Source of the DNA: Rhizobium sp. Q54 | Lineage (GTDB): Bacteria; Pseudomonadota; Alphaproteobacteria; SHVZ01 | Direction: 5' to 3' | Assembly: GCA_945871425.1 (NCBI GenBank) | Contig: CAMBVS010000001.1 | Span: forward strand, 80,303-119,038 | Length of the DNA: 38,736 bases | Shown here: piece by piece, positions 8,474 through 15,355 of the stretch | How the letters are laid out: every line of letters starts with the position of its first letter | Numbering within the stretch: position 1 is the first letter of the stretch | The notes under the pieces: model-generated | Seen by the model: only the letters and a program-made list of their open reading frames with translations | What the model was told of the DNA's origin: nothing | Database searches by the model: none | Program-made: the position numbers and the translations under genes

Positions 8474-8848
8474 ATGCTCGACCATGTTTCCATCGGCGTG
8501 AAGGACATCGAGGCGTCCAAGCGCTTCTACGACGCGACGCTGAAGCCGCTCGGCGTCACCTGCAAATACGCCAAAGGCAACGACGCCGGCTACGGCAAGG
8601 AGGCGATCCAGCTCTGGCTCGGCAAGGCCGAGCGGCCGGTCAAGGAGGACATGGCATCCGGCCTGCACTTCTGCTTCGTCGCGCCGTCCCGGAAGGCGGT
8701 CGACGACTTCTACGCCGCGGCGATGAAGGGCGGCGGCCGCGACAACGGCAAGCCGGGGCTAAGGGAAGCCTATGGCCCGAGCTACTACGCGGCCTTCGTC
8801 ATCGATCCGGACGGCTACCGGATCGAGGCGCACACCGAAGCCGCGTGA
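8474..8848 (+). CDS. VOC-family (glyoxalase-fold) protein, copy 1
   Basis: 124 residues with the vicinal-oxygen-chelate fold: LDHVSIGVKDIEASKRFYDATLKPLG at the N-terminus and a second beta-alpha-beta module ending YYAAFVIDPDGYRIEAH. Metal-ligand positions (His4, a Glu near the end) are plausible. GGAGAG lies 7 nt upstream of the ATG. It belongs to the small single-domain VOC group whose substrates are mostly unknown (glyoxalase, fosfomycin/bleomycin-type or dioxygenase relatives). It is a paralogue of the last gene in the same operon (10799-11170), sharing GLR-x-YxPxYYAAFVID-DGY. Confidence 0.9.
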   Translation: MLDHVSIGVKDIEASKRFYDATLKPLGVTCKYAKGNDAGYGKEAIQLWLGKAERPVKEDMASGLHFCFVAPSRKAVDDFYAAAMKGGGRDNGKPGLREAYGPSYYAAFVIDPDGYRIEAHTEAA

Positions 8849-8852
8849 AGCG

Positions 8853-9074
8853 ATGCCGTTCGACGGTTCCTTCGTCGATCGGCGACCCTCGACTCCCACA
8901 GGCTGGCGAGCGAAGCTCGCCGCCTGGCGGGAGGCCCGGGCCGTCCGGCGCCGTCTCGCCGACTGGCTGGCGCCCGATCCGCGGTTCGCCCGCGATATCG
9001 GATTCGCGCCTGATGACGTCGCACGCGAAAGCGGGCGGCCGGTCTGGCATCCGATGGGGAGATCCATGCGATGA
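8853..9074 (+). CDS. DUF1127-like small protein, divergent
   Basis: 73 residues starting at the ATG 4 nt after the VOC stop codon and ending in an ATGA overlap with the next gene. The C-terminal half (WREARAVRRRLADWL, then DPRFARDIGFAPDDVARESGRPVW) follows the DUF1127 pattern of basic helix, DIG-F/L, short spacer, E-x-GRPxW, so it appears to be a diverged second DUF1127 protein of this operon. The first 20 residues (MPFDGSFVDRRPSTPTGW) are not conserved. Translational coupling on both sides supports its being real, despite competing frames. Confidence 0.7.
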   Translation: MPFDGSFVDRRPSTPTGWRAKLAAWREARAVRRRLADWLAPDPRFARDIGFAPDDVARESGRPVWHPMGRSMR

Positions 9075-9628
9075 GGCGCGACATCGTCTGGGAACGGCTC
9101 GACCGGCCGGGGCTTGAGCACCTGACCCTGGAAGTCGGCACGGACGCGATCCGCGCCGAGAGCCTGGTGCTGCTTCAGCTCGACTCAGGTCTGGTGCGGC
9201 TACACTACCGTCTTCGGGCGGACGGCAACTGGCGCACCTGTGCTGCGTCCTTCCGCCTCGACCAGGGCGCGGCGAGCCGCAGCCTCGAGCTCGCCCGCGA
9301 CGGCGACGCCTGGCTGGTCGACGGCCAGCCGCGCGCCGATCTCGCCGGCTGCCAGGACATCGACATCGCGGCGACGCCGCTCACCAACACCATGCCGGTC
9401 CGTCAGCTGGCCTTGGCATCCGGCGAGACGCGGACGTTCCGCGCGCTCTACGTCCGCGTGCCTGAGCTGACGGTGACGCCGATGGATCAGGACTACACCC
9501 GTCTCGATCCGGCGACGCCGCCCCGGCGCTTCCGCTACGCGAGCCCGGGCTTCACCGCCGAGGTCGCCGTCGATGCCGACGGCCTCGTCGAGGACTACCC
9601 GCCCGGCTGGAAACGGAGAACGCCGTGA
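9071..9628 (+). CDS. Putative glycolipid-binding protein (DUF1089 family)
   Basis: 185 residues, resembling the glycolipid-binding family formerly DUF1089. Diagnostic stretches are the N-terminal VWERLDRPGLEHL, the central DGDAWLVDGQPRADLAGCQD, IDIAATPLTNTMPVRQL, and the C-terminal YASPGFTAEVAVDADGLVEDYP. Family members are cytoplasmic beta-rich proteins; the glycolipid ligand comes from structural work on a homologue and the physiological role is not settled. It overlaps the upstream DUF1127-like gene by ATGA and the downstream GST by GTGA, so it is translationally coupled on both sides. Confidence 0.85.
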   Translation: MRRDIVWERLDRPGLEHLTLEVGTDAIRAESLVLLQLDSGLVRLHYRLRADGNWRTCAASFRLDQGAASRSLELARDGDAWLVDGQPRADLAGCQDIDIAATPLTNTMPVRQLALASGETRTFRALYVRVPELTVTPMDQDYTRLDPATPPRRFRYASPGFTAEVAVDADGLVEDYPPGWKRRTP

Positions 9629-10299
9629 CGATCACCCTCTATTCCGGCCCCATCAGCTATTTCGCGCGGAAGAGCGAGATCGCGCTCGGCGAGAAGGGGC
9701 TTCCCTTCGCGCGCATCATGGTGCCCTTCACCCAGGCTGAGGGCTATCAGCCCAAGCACCCGGACGTGCTCGCCGCCAATCCCAAGGCCCAGGTGCCGGT
9801 GCTGGTCGACGGCGACCTGACCATGTTCGATTCGAGCCTGATCTTCGAATACCTGGAAGAGGCCTATCCTGAGCCGCCGCTGCTGCCGCGAGATCCGAAG
9901 GACCGCGCCCGCTGCCGCATGCTCGAGCTGTTCGGCGACGAGATCCTGCTGCCGGCGGTGCGTCCGATCATGCACCGGAGCGTGCCGCCGACCTCGGCCG
10001 AGCAGCGGCACCAGGAGGAGGAGGCGGGGCAGCGCGGCGAGGCGGTGCTGCTCGACCACTATGGCACGCTCGAGGACCGGATCGGCGCCGCCGGCTATCT
10101 CTCGGGCGCCTTCTCGATCGCCGACATCGGCGTGTTCATGGCGGTGACATTCTCGCTTCGCCTCAAAGGCCCGCGCCTCGACGGTCATCCGAAGCTGGCG
10201 GCCTGGTATGCGCGGGTGGCCGGGCGCCCGGCGGTGGCGAAGGTCGTCGACGACCTCTACGCCGCCGACCGCGTGCTGTCGCCAGCGCTCTATTCCTGA
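9625..10299 (+). CDS. Glutathione S-transferase family protein
   Basis: 224 residues: thioredoxin-fold N-terminal domain (ITLYSGPISYFARKSEIALGEKGL) with the cis-Pro glutathione site NPKAQVPVLVDGDL and DSSLIFEYLEE, then an all-helical C-terminal domain (SIADIGVFMAV, the N-capping-box region). The catalytic Ser/Tyr/Cys cannot be assigned with certainty; Ser7 or Ser10 is likely. It starts with GTG inside the previous stop (GTGA). Its place among VOC and cupin genes suggests conjugation or isomerisation of electrophilic or aromatic small molecules, which is inference. Confidence 0.92.
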   Translation: MTITLYSGPISYFARKSEIALGEKGLPFARIMVPFTQAEGYQPKHPDVLAANPKAQVPVLVDGDLTMFDSSLIFEYLEEAYPEPPLLPRDPKDRARCRMLELFGDEILLPAVRPIMHRSVPPTSAEQRHQEEEAGQRGEAVLLDHYGTLEDRIGAAGYLSGAFSIADIGVFMAVTFSLRLKGPRLDGHPKLAAWYARVAGRPAVAKVVDDLYAADRVLSPALYS

Positions 10300-10307
10300 G
10301 GGGCCCG

Positions 10308-10799
10308 ATGGAACGGAAACCGGCTGCCGTTTTCGCCTCCGCCGGGATGCGGGTGCGCGCGCAGGCCTTCACACAGCGTCTCAATCCCGGCTCCGCCTTC
10401 GAGATCTTCCGGCTCGGCCTTCGCTCCGGCTTGGCGCGGACCGGCGTCAGCATCGTCTGGCTCGCGCCTGGAAGTGAGTCCTTCGCCTATCACGCGCACC
10501 GCGCCGAGGAGGAGTGGATCTTCATCCTCGACGGCAAGGCCGTGTGCCGGATCGACGGCAAGGAGGAGACCCTGTCGCCCGGCGACTTCGTCGGCTTCCC
10601 GGTGCCCTCGGTGCCGCACCTGCTCAGGAACCCGTTCGAGGTCGAGTGCCGCTATCTGGTCGGCGGCAGCCGGCCGGATATGGACATCATCGACTATCCC
10701 GACCTCGGCAAGAGCTACGTGATTCTCGGCGATGAGGGCGCAACCGACTTCCAGGAGCTGGCGCCGCCGATCCGTCCCTTCGGACCGGTGGAGAGCTGA
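10308..10799 (+). CDS. Cupin-domain protein
   Basis: 163 residues with a single cupin barrel. Motif 1 is FAYHAHRAEEEWIFILDGK, giving His, His and Glu metal-ligand candidates; motif 2 is LSPGDFVGFPVPSVPHLL with the last His. The C-terminal tail (SRPDMDIIDYPDLGKSYVI) is typical of small uncharacterised cupins. It starts 8 nt after the GST stop; GGGGCCCG is a weak ribosome site. Its stop overlaps the next ATG (TGATG). It could be a metal-dependent isomerase/dioxygenase or only a binding protein. Confidence 0.88.
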   Translation: MERKPAAVFASAGMRVRAQAFTQRLNPGSAFEIFRLGLRSGLARTGVSIVWLAPGSESFAYHAHRAEEEWIFILDGKAVCRIDGKEETLSPGDFVGFPVPSVPHLLRNPFEVECRYLVGGSRPDMDIIDYPDLGKSYVILGDEGATDFQELAPPIRPFGPVES

Positions 10800-11170
10800 T
10801 GCTGGGTCATCTCTCCTTCGGCGTGCAGGACCTCGCGCGCGCCGCCGATTTCTACGAGCGCATTCTGGCGCCGATCGGCTTCGTCCGCGTCTGGTCCAGC
10901 GACCGCGGCTTCGGCTTCGGCCCGCCGGGCAAGGGCGACAAGCTCGCGCTCTTCGCCAAGCCCGGCGAGGCGTCGGCGCCGGGACCGGGCTTCCACCTCG
11001 CCTTCGATGCGCCGAGCCGCGCCGCCGTCGATGCCTTCCATGCCGCGGCCCTGGCTGCCGGCGGCGCCGACGCCGGCGCGCCTGGCCTGCGTCCGCACTA
11101 CAGCCCGACCTACTACGCCGCATTCGTGATCGACCTCGACGGCTACAAGCTCGAGGCCGTCCATCAGTAG
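10799..11170 (+). CDS. VOC-family (glyoxalase-fold) protein, copy 2
   Basis: 123 residues. LGHLSFGVQDLARAADFYERIL and YYAAFVIDLDGYKLEAVH mark the two halves of a VOC domain. It resembles the protein at 8474-8848 (same length, same C-terminal signature), so one probably arose by duplication within the operon. It begins in the TGATG junction with the cupin gene and is the last gene of the operon. Forty-five nt later comes the remnant of a binding-protein gene on the other strand. Confidence 0.9.
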   Translation: MLGHLSFGVQDLARAADFYERILAPIGFVRVWSSDRGFGFGPPGKGDKLALFAKPGEASAPGPGFHLAFDAPSRAAVDAFHAAALAAGGADAGAPGLRPHYSPTYYAAFVIDLDGYKLEAVHQ

Positions 11171-11215
11171 CGCGTCAGGGCGCTCAGGCACGATCAAGAT
11201 GCGCCGCCGCCTCTC

Positions 11216-11585
11216 CTAGTTGAGCGTCAGCCCGTGAACCCGCATCAGCCCGTCCGGCATCGCGCAGCATCGCCTGGAGGATCTCGGCCACCTGCTGGTA
11301 CTCGGTTCCGCTAGGAACCAGCAGCGTGAACGAAAAATTGGGAACGCCGGCCTCGCGCAACAGGGCTTTCGCCCGTACGACGTCACGCTTTGGAATTGGC
11401 AAGGATGGGACGTACCACGAGCTGGACGGCGGGACGTAGTGATTGCCGGCGATGCGCCCGCCGTTGAAGGCGACGCGCACCAGCGCCTGCCGATCGATCG
11501 CCAGCTCGATCGCCTCGCGCACGCGCTTGTCCTGGCCCAACGGGGTCTTGGCGCGATCGCCATGCGCGATGTTGAAGCGCTCCCT
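11216..11585 (-). pseudogene. Remnant of an SBP_bac_5 peptide-ABC substrate-binding protein
   Basis: The minus-strand translation contains a clear piece of a family-5 extracellular solute-binding protein: ERFNIAHGDRAKTP, LGQDKRVREAIELAIDRQAL, GRIAGNHYVPPSSSWYVP and EYQQVAEILQAMLRDAG. Homology begins abruptly at about 11582, next to the arsR stop, with no start codon or signal peptide. Near 11262 the frame breaks, and a different frame reads PDGLMRVHGLTLN-stop (stop at 11216-11218), which resembles the normal C-terminus of this family. So both the 5' half and an internal stretch (well over 100 codons) are missing and the ends are joined. It is not a functional gene. Confidence 0.75.
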
Positions 11586-11943
11586 AGCGCGTGCGACGTC
11601 GAACCGTGCGTGGCTTCGGGCGACTGGCCGTGGTCGCCGGCAGGCACAGCTCCGGCCGGCCGCCGCAGCACTCCTCGGTGAGGAACCGGATCAGGCCGTT
11701 CACCCGCCCGACATTGACGGCATAGATGACGAGCCGGCTCTGGCGCCGCGACACCACGAGGCCGGCATGGCTCAGCTGCATCAGGTGGAACGACATGGTG
11801 GCAGCGGGAACGCCGAGCCGTCCGGCGATCCTGCCGGCCGGCAGCCCGTCCGGTCCCTGCTCGACCAGGAGGCGGAAGATGGCGAGGCGCGTCTCCTGGG
11901 CCAAGGCGCCGAGGACCGGCACGGCCGTCTTCGCGTCCATCAT
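11584..11943 (-). CDS. arsR: ArsR-family arsenic-responsive repressor
   Basis: 119 residues. Winged HTH: LAQETRLAIFRLLVEQG, LPAGRIAGRLGVPAATMSFHL (recognition helix), HAGLVVSRRQSRLVIYAV (wing). The C-terminal LTEECCGGRPELC supplies Cys92, Cys93 and Cys100, similar to the C-terminal cysteine triad that binds As(III) in the Acidithiobacillus ferrooxidans type of ArsR. It is therefore an arsenite sensor with a C-terminal site rather than the helix-alpha3 CVC type. It starts in an ATGA overlap with aqpS, as the third gene of arsC-aqpS-arsR. The basic tail after Cys100 runs to a stop at 11584, exactly where the pseudogene homology begins. Confidence 0.92.
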   Translation of the reverse strand: MMDAKTAVPVLGALAQETRLAIFRLLVEQGPDGLPAGRIAGRLGVPAATMSFHLMQLSHAGLVVSRRQSRLVIYAVNVGRVNGLIRFLTEECCGGRPELCLPATTASRPKPRTVRRRTR

Positions 11944-12620
11944 CCGGCGGGCCTCCGGTCGAGGAGCCAGCGGAGCAGCCCGGCGGCGGCGAGCGCGCCG
12001 ATCACCTGGGCCGCGATGAAGGCCGGGACCGAGGCGGGCGCGATCCCGGCGAAGGTGTCGCTCAGCGAGCGCGCGATGGTCACCGCCGGATTGGCGAAGG
12101 ATGTCGAGGCGGTGAACCAGTAGGCCGCGGTGATGTAGAGCCCGACCATCATCGGCACGGCATCGGCCCGGGCGCGGAGCGAACCCAGGATGGTGAGGAG
12201 GAGGCCGAAGCTCGCGACCGCCTCGGCGAAGGCCTGGGCCGGCCCGTCCCGGAGCCTCGCGGAAACCTGGAAGACCGGCTCGGCGAACATCAGGTGTGCC
12301 GCCCAGACGCCGAGCACGGCGCCGACCGTCTGCGCCGCGGCATAGGCGATCGCGACGCGGCCCGTCAGCTCGCGCCTGAGCGCGAAGACCAGCGTCACCA
12401 CGGGATTGAAATGCGCGCCCGAGACCGGCCCGAACACGGTGATCAGCACCGTGAGGCCGGCGCCCGTCGCCAGGGTGTTGCCGAGCAGCGCGATGGCGGC
12501 GTTGCCGCCGGCGAGGCGCTCGCCCATGATTCCGGAGCCGATGACCACCGCGAGCAGCAGCGCGGTGCCGAGCGCCTCGGCGACGAGCCGGCGGGGCAGA
12601 TCGAAGGCCGCCGTCGTCAT
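11940..12620 (-). CDS. aqpS: Aquaglyceroporin AqpS-like channel (arsenite exit)
   Basis: 226 residues, six TM helices, MIP family. The two pore motifs are HFNPVVT (residues 71-76; NPV instead of NPA) and FANPAVTIAR (176-182; canonical, with the selectivity-filter Arg). In Sinorhizobium meliloti, AqpS in an ars operon lets arsenite made by ArsC leave the cell down its gradient. The same arrangement with arsC and arsR here supports that role. The ATG at 12620 overlaps the arsC stop (ATGA). Protein in front of this start in the same frame is only the shadow of arsC. No ArsB or Acr3 pump is in the window. Confidence 0.9.
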   Translation of the reverse strand: MTTAAFDLPRRLVAEALGTALLLAVVIGSGIMGERLAGGNAAIALLGNTLATGAGLTVLITVFGPVSGAHFNPVVTLVFALRRELTGRVAIAYAAAQTVGAVLGVWAAHLMFAEPVFQVSARLRDGPAQAFAEAVASFGLLLTILGSLRARADAVPMMVGLYITAAYWFTASTSFANPAVTIARSLSDTFAGIAPASVPAFIAAQVIGALAAAGLLRWLLDRRPAG

Positions 12621-13123
12621 GCAGAAATCGGCATCTTGCCGATCTCCTCGATCCGGCGCCCGGCCTCCGGCTTCGTCAGCTGCCCGAACGGCAGGGCGAC
12701 GAAGAGCCGGATGCGCCGCTCGATCATGCGGAAGACCTCGGCGGTGAAGGTCGCCTTCCCGGCGTCGCTGCCTTCGAAGCTCGACGGGTCGGGAAAGTCC
12801 CAATGGGCGGTCACCGGCCGGCCCGGCCACACCGGGCAGGACTCGCCCGCCGCTTGGTCGCAGACGGTGATGACGTAATCCATCGCCGGCGTGCCCGGCG
12901 TCGCGAACTCGTCCCAGTCCTTGGAACGCATCCCGTCGGTCGGCAGATTCATCGAGGCGAGCAGCCGCGCGACGAACGGGTTGATCCGCCCGGGCGGATG
13001 GCTGCCGGCGCTGAAAGCGCGATAGCGGCCCTTCCCGTGCACCTTCAGGAGCGCCTCGGCCATGACGCTGCGGGCCGAGTTGTGCGTGCAGAGGAACAGG
13101 ACGTTCCTGACGAGGTCGCCCAT
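12617..13123 (-). CDS. arsC: Arsenate reductase, LMW-PTPase fold
   Basis: 168 residues of the low-molecular-weight phosphatase-like arsenate reductase group. P-loop CX5R: Cys12 to Arg18 in LFLCTHNSARS; other family stretches are YRAFSAGSHPPGRINPF, DYVITVCDQAAGESCPVWPG and THWDFPDP-like AHWDFPDPSSF. It reduces As(V) to As(III), with thioredoxin or glutaredoxin as electron donor. The start at 13123 follows GAGGAC 7 nt upstream and sits right before the P-loop strand; an upstream TTG at 13156 would place the start inside the operator. It is the first gene of the operon. Confidence 0.93.
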   Translation of the reverse strand: MGDLVRNVLFLCTHNSARSVMAEALLKVHGKGRYRAFSAGSHPPGRINPFVARLLASMNLPTDGMRSKDWDEFATPGTPAMDYVITVCDQAAGESCPVWPGRPVTAHWDFPDPSSFEGSDAGKATFTAEVFRMIERRIRLFVALPFGQLTKPEAGRRIEEIGKMPISA

Positions 13124-13148
13124 GAAGGGTCCTCGATCGATTTTATAA

Positions 13149-13164
13149 TTCGACAATTATCGAA
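13149..13164. promoter_or_regulatory. ArsR-type operator palindrome
   Basis: TTCGACAATTATCGAA (13149-13164) is a 16-bp palindrome with 14 of 16 positions symmetric (TTCGA-N6-TCGAA). It lies in an AT-rich patch 25 nt upstream of arsC. Imperfect palindromes of this TTCGA..TCGAA type are typical ArsR binding sites. The ArsR encoded two genes downstream is the obvious binder, giving autoregulation of the operon. Position and symmetry are seen; binding is inferred. Confidence 0.65.
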
Positions 13165-13202
13165 CCATTAAGCCAAGCTCAAGCGGTAACCGGTGCTGAG
13201 GC

Positions 13203-14333
13203 CTAGAGCCCCGCGTACTGCTCCAGGACCGCAACATCCGCGCGGATGATCTCTTGGAATATCCGCAGCCGCTCGGCCGTCAGGTTGATCTGGCGCAGCA
13301 GGAGAAACAGGTCCGGCCGCTGGAGGGCGGCGAACTCCTCGGTCGCCAATTGCCACTCCTCGGGCGAGATGTTGCGCTGCTCCTGCATCTCGCCGAGAGC
13401 GAAAGCGGCGAGACGGCGGAGAACGATCAGCGCAGCCGACTGAACGACCTCGACCCGCGGCTCATACGACTTCACCTCGGGCTCTTGGACGTCGGCCAGG
13501 AATGTCGGCGGCACGATGCCGCGTCCCCTCAGGATGCGCATTCCGCGGAGGGTGCCGATGGTGTGAATGTAGAGGTGCCCCCGCCCATGGGTTTCGCGCC
13601 ACTGGATGCGCCAGCGGTGCTCGTCGACGTTGTGGAGGACGATGGGGTCGGCAAAGACCATGGATTCCCGGCGCGCGAAGGCCTCCAGGAAGGCGTAGAC
13701 ATAGGCGAACCAGGTCTCGTCCGTGAGGTAGATCTCGGGATCGACGGCGACGAACGGTGCGCGCTCGAAGATCGCGACCGATGTCAGCGTCAGGGCCTCG
13801 AACAGGCCGACGAACTTCGTCATCTCCAGGATCGTGGGAAACGATCGATCTTGCGGAAGCGACAACACGCGCTCCAGGTGGATCTTCCCCGTGCCCCAGG
13901 AGAACAGGCTGTAGTTTCCGAGAATGAAGGCGGCCCGGCCCTGCCGGGCGAGCTCCAGCATGCGTCTGACGGCTCCCTCGACCGGAAGATCGTCGTCGCT
14001 GTAGGGCCACACGTAGCGGCCGCGCGACAGCTGCGTCACCCGGAAATAGTTGCGCGGGGACCCGACGTTGGTCGCTTGACGGTAATATTGGAAATGCGGA
14101 AACTTGTCCGAGAACGAGCGGGCGACGGTTTCGGTATCGTCGGGGGACGCGTTGTCGCAGACGACGAGTTCGATGTCGCTCACGCCAAGCGCGGCGACTT
14201 GCGCCTGAAGGGCCCGCAACGTCGTAGCGAGGATCTTGTCCCGGTTAAAGGTGAAGACGGCGATCGACAGCGTGATCTCAGGCTGTCCCTGCGTCCCCGC
14301 GTAGGCCGACGTCGCCGGCTGGCCAAGGCTCAT
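13203..14333 (-). CDS. Family 2 glycosyltransferase
   Basis: 376 residues with a GT-A fold at the N-terminus: LSIAVFTFNRDKILATTLRA, DIELVVCDNASPDDTE (UDP-sugar side loop), NVGSPRNYFRVT and the metal-binding acidic triplet YVWPYSDDDLP. A catalytic-region acidic pair follows (YLTDETWF). It resembles abequosyl- or colitosyl-type transferases used in surface polysaccharides. The C-terminal third is helical, with no TM helix. The ATG at 14333 precedes a short non-conserved leader. It is divergent from rfbF (227-nt gap) and probably belongs to the same surface-sugar locus. Confidence 0.88.
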   Translation of the reverse strand: MSLGQPATSAYAGTQGQPEITLSIAVFTFNRDKILATTLRALQAQVAALGVSDIELVVCDNASPDDTETVARSFSDKFPHFQYYRQATNVGSPRNYFRVTQLSRGRYVWPYSDDDLPVEGAVRRMLELARQGRAAFILGNYSLFSWGTGKIHLERVLSLPQDRSFPTILEMTKFVGLFEALTLTSVAIFERAPFVAVDPEIYLTDETWFAYVYAFLEAFARRESMVFADPIVLHNVDEHRWRIQWRETHGRGHLYIHTIGTLRGMRILRGRGIVPPTFLADVQEPEVKSYEPRVEVVQSAALIVLRRLAAFALGEMQEQRNISPEEWQLATEEFAALQRPDLFLLLRQINLTAERLRIFQEIIRADVAVLEQYAGL

Positions 14334-14397
14334 TGGAATCGGTCCGATAGCAGTTGGGTCGGGTCACGTGCGAGCGGCGGAAACCCGAGAGGAGCCG

Positions 14398-14574
14398 ATG
14401 TATACCTCAGACGAGGGCGTCCACAATACCCGGGTCCCTTGCGTGCGAGCCGCTCGCCCTTCTCAGGCTGGTGCGGAAGGCCGGGAGATGCGCTATTCGT
14501 GTCCAACCGCCCAGGGGGATGCGTCCCTTCCCGTAGCCGTCGAGGACTTCTACGAGTTCGATGCAAAAAGCTGA
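14398..14574 (+). other. Possible 58-codon upstream ORF overlapping rfbF
   Basis: In the 227-nt gap before rfbF, an ATG at 14398 preceded by GAGAGGAG opens a 58-codon frame that ends at 14574, 14 nt inside rfbF. Third-position G+C is lower than in neighbouring genes and the peptide (MYTSDEGVHNTRVPC...) resembles nothing I know. It could be a leader ORF coupling translation to rfbF, or chance. The rest of the gap shows no RNA gene or clear promoter. Confidence 0.2.
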
Positions 14575-15355
14575 AAAGACCGCCGTTGTGATCCTTTGCG
14601 GCGGCCAGGGCACGCGGCTTCGCGAACACACGGAGTCCATCCCAAAGCCGCTGGTGTCGATCGGAGACCGGCCGATTCTCTGGCACATCATGAAGCACTT
14701 CCAGGTCCATGGACTGGATCGCTTCGTCCTCTGCCTCGGCTACAAGGGCGACCAGATCAAGCGCTACTTCCTCGACTACCGGACAATGTCGCGCGACCTG
14801 ACGATGACCATGGGGAAGCCGGAGTGCGCCGTCTTTTACCAGCCGCTGAACGAAGAAGATCTCGAGGTGACGCTGGCCGACACCGGCAGTGACAGCATGA
14901 CCGGCGCGCGTGTGAGGCGCATCGCACGCTATCTGCCGGACGCTCCGTTCATCGTCACCTACGGCGATGGCGTCTCCAACGTCGACCTGGCGGCGCTCCT
15001 CCGCTTCCATCGCTCCCATGGCAAGCTTGCGACCGTGACGGCGACCTATCCCGAGTCGCGTTTCGGCGTGATCGAGACGGACGCCGATAGTCGGGTGATG
15101 CGCTTCCGGGAGAAGCCGAAACTCGACGGACTGGTGAGCGTCGGCTACTTCGTGTTCGAGCGGCGTGTCCTTGACTACCTCTCGGCCGACGCCTCCTGCA
15201 TTCTCGAACGCGAACCGCTGGAGCGCCTCGCCCACGATGGCGAACTGATGGTCTTCCGGCACGAGGGATTCTTTCAACCCCTCGACACCTACCGTGATTA
15301 CCTCGCCCTCAACGCACTTTGGTCGGAAGAGCGTGCTCCATGGAAGACTTGGTGA
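14561..15355 (+). CDS. rfbF: Glucose-1-phosphate cytidylyltransferase
   Basis: 264 residues, nucleotidyltransferase family. The N-terminal signature is VVILCGGQGTRLRE (residues 9-22), with IPKPLVSIGDRPILWHIMK and the catalytic Lys. Typical RfbF stretches follow: CLGYKGDQIKRYFLDY, FIVTYGDGVSNVDL (Asp binding the metal), FREKPKLDGLVSVGYFVFE and HEGFFQPLDTYRDY. It makes CDP-glucose from CTP and glucose-1-phosphate, the first step to CDP-linked 3,6-dideoxy and 6-deoxy sugars. It overlaps rfbG by 16 nt. Length and motifs are normal for RfbF/DdhA. Confidence 0.95.
   Translation: MQKAEKTAVVILCGGQGTRLREHTESIPKPLVSIGDRPILWHIMKHFQVHGLDRFVLCLGYKGDQIKRYFLDYRTMSRDLTMTMGKPECAVFYQPLNEEDLEVTLADTGSDSMTGARVRRIARYLPDAPFIVTYGDGVSNVDLAALLRFHRSHGKLATVTATYPESRFGVIETDADSRVMRFREKPKLDGLVSVGYFVFERRVLDYLSADASCILEREPLERLAHDGELMVFRHEGFFQPLDTYRDYLALNALWSEERAPWKTW

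Noticed and set aside
14334..14560. A tRNA or riboswitch before rfbF
   Set aside because: No cloverleaf pairing or conserved T-loop sequence could be found.
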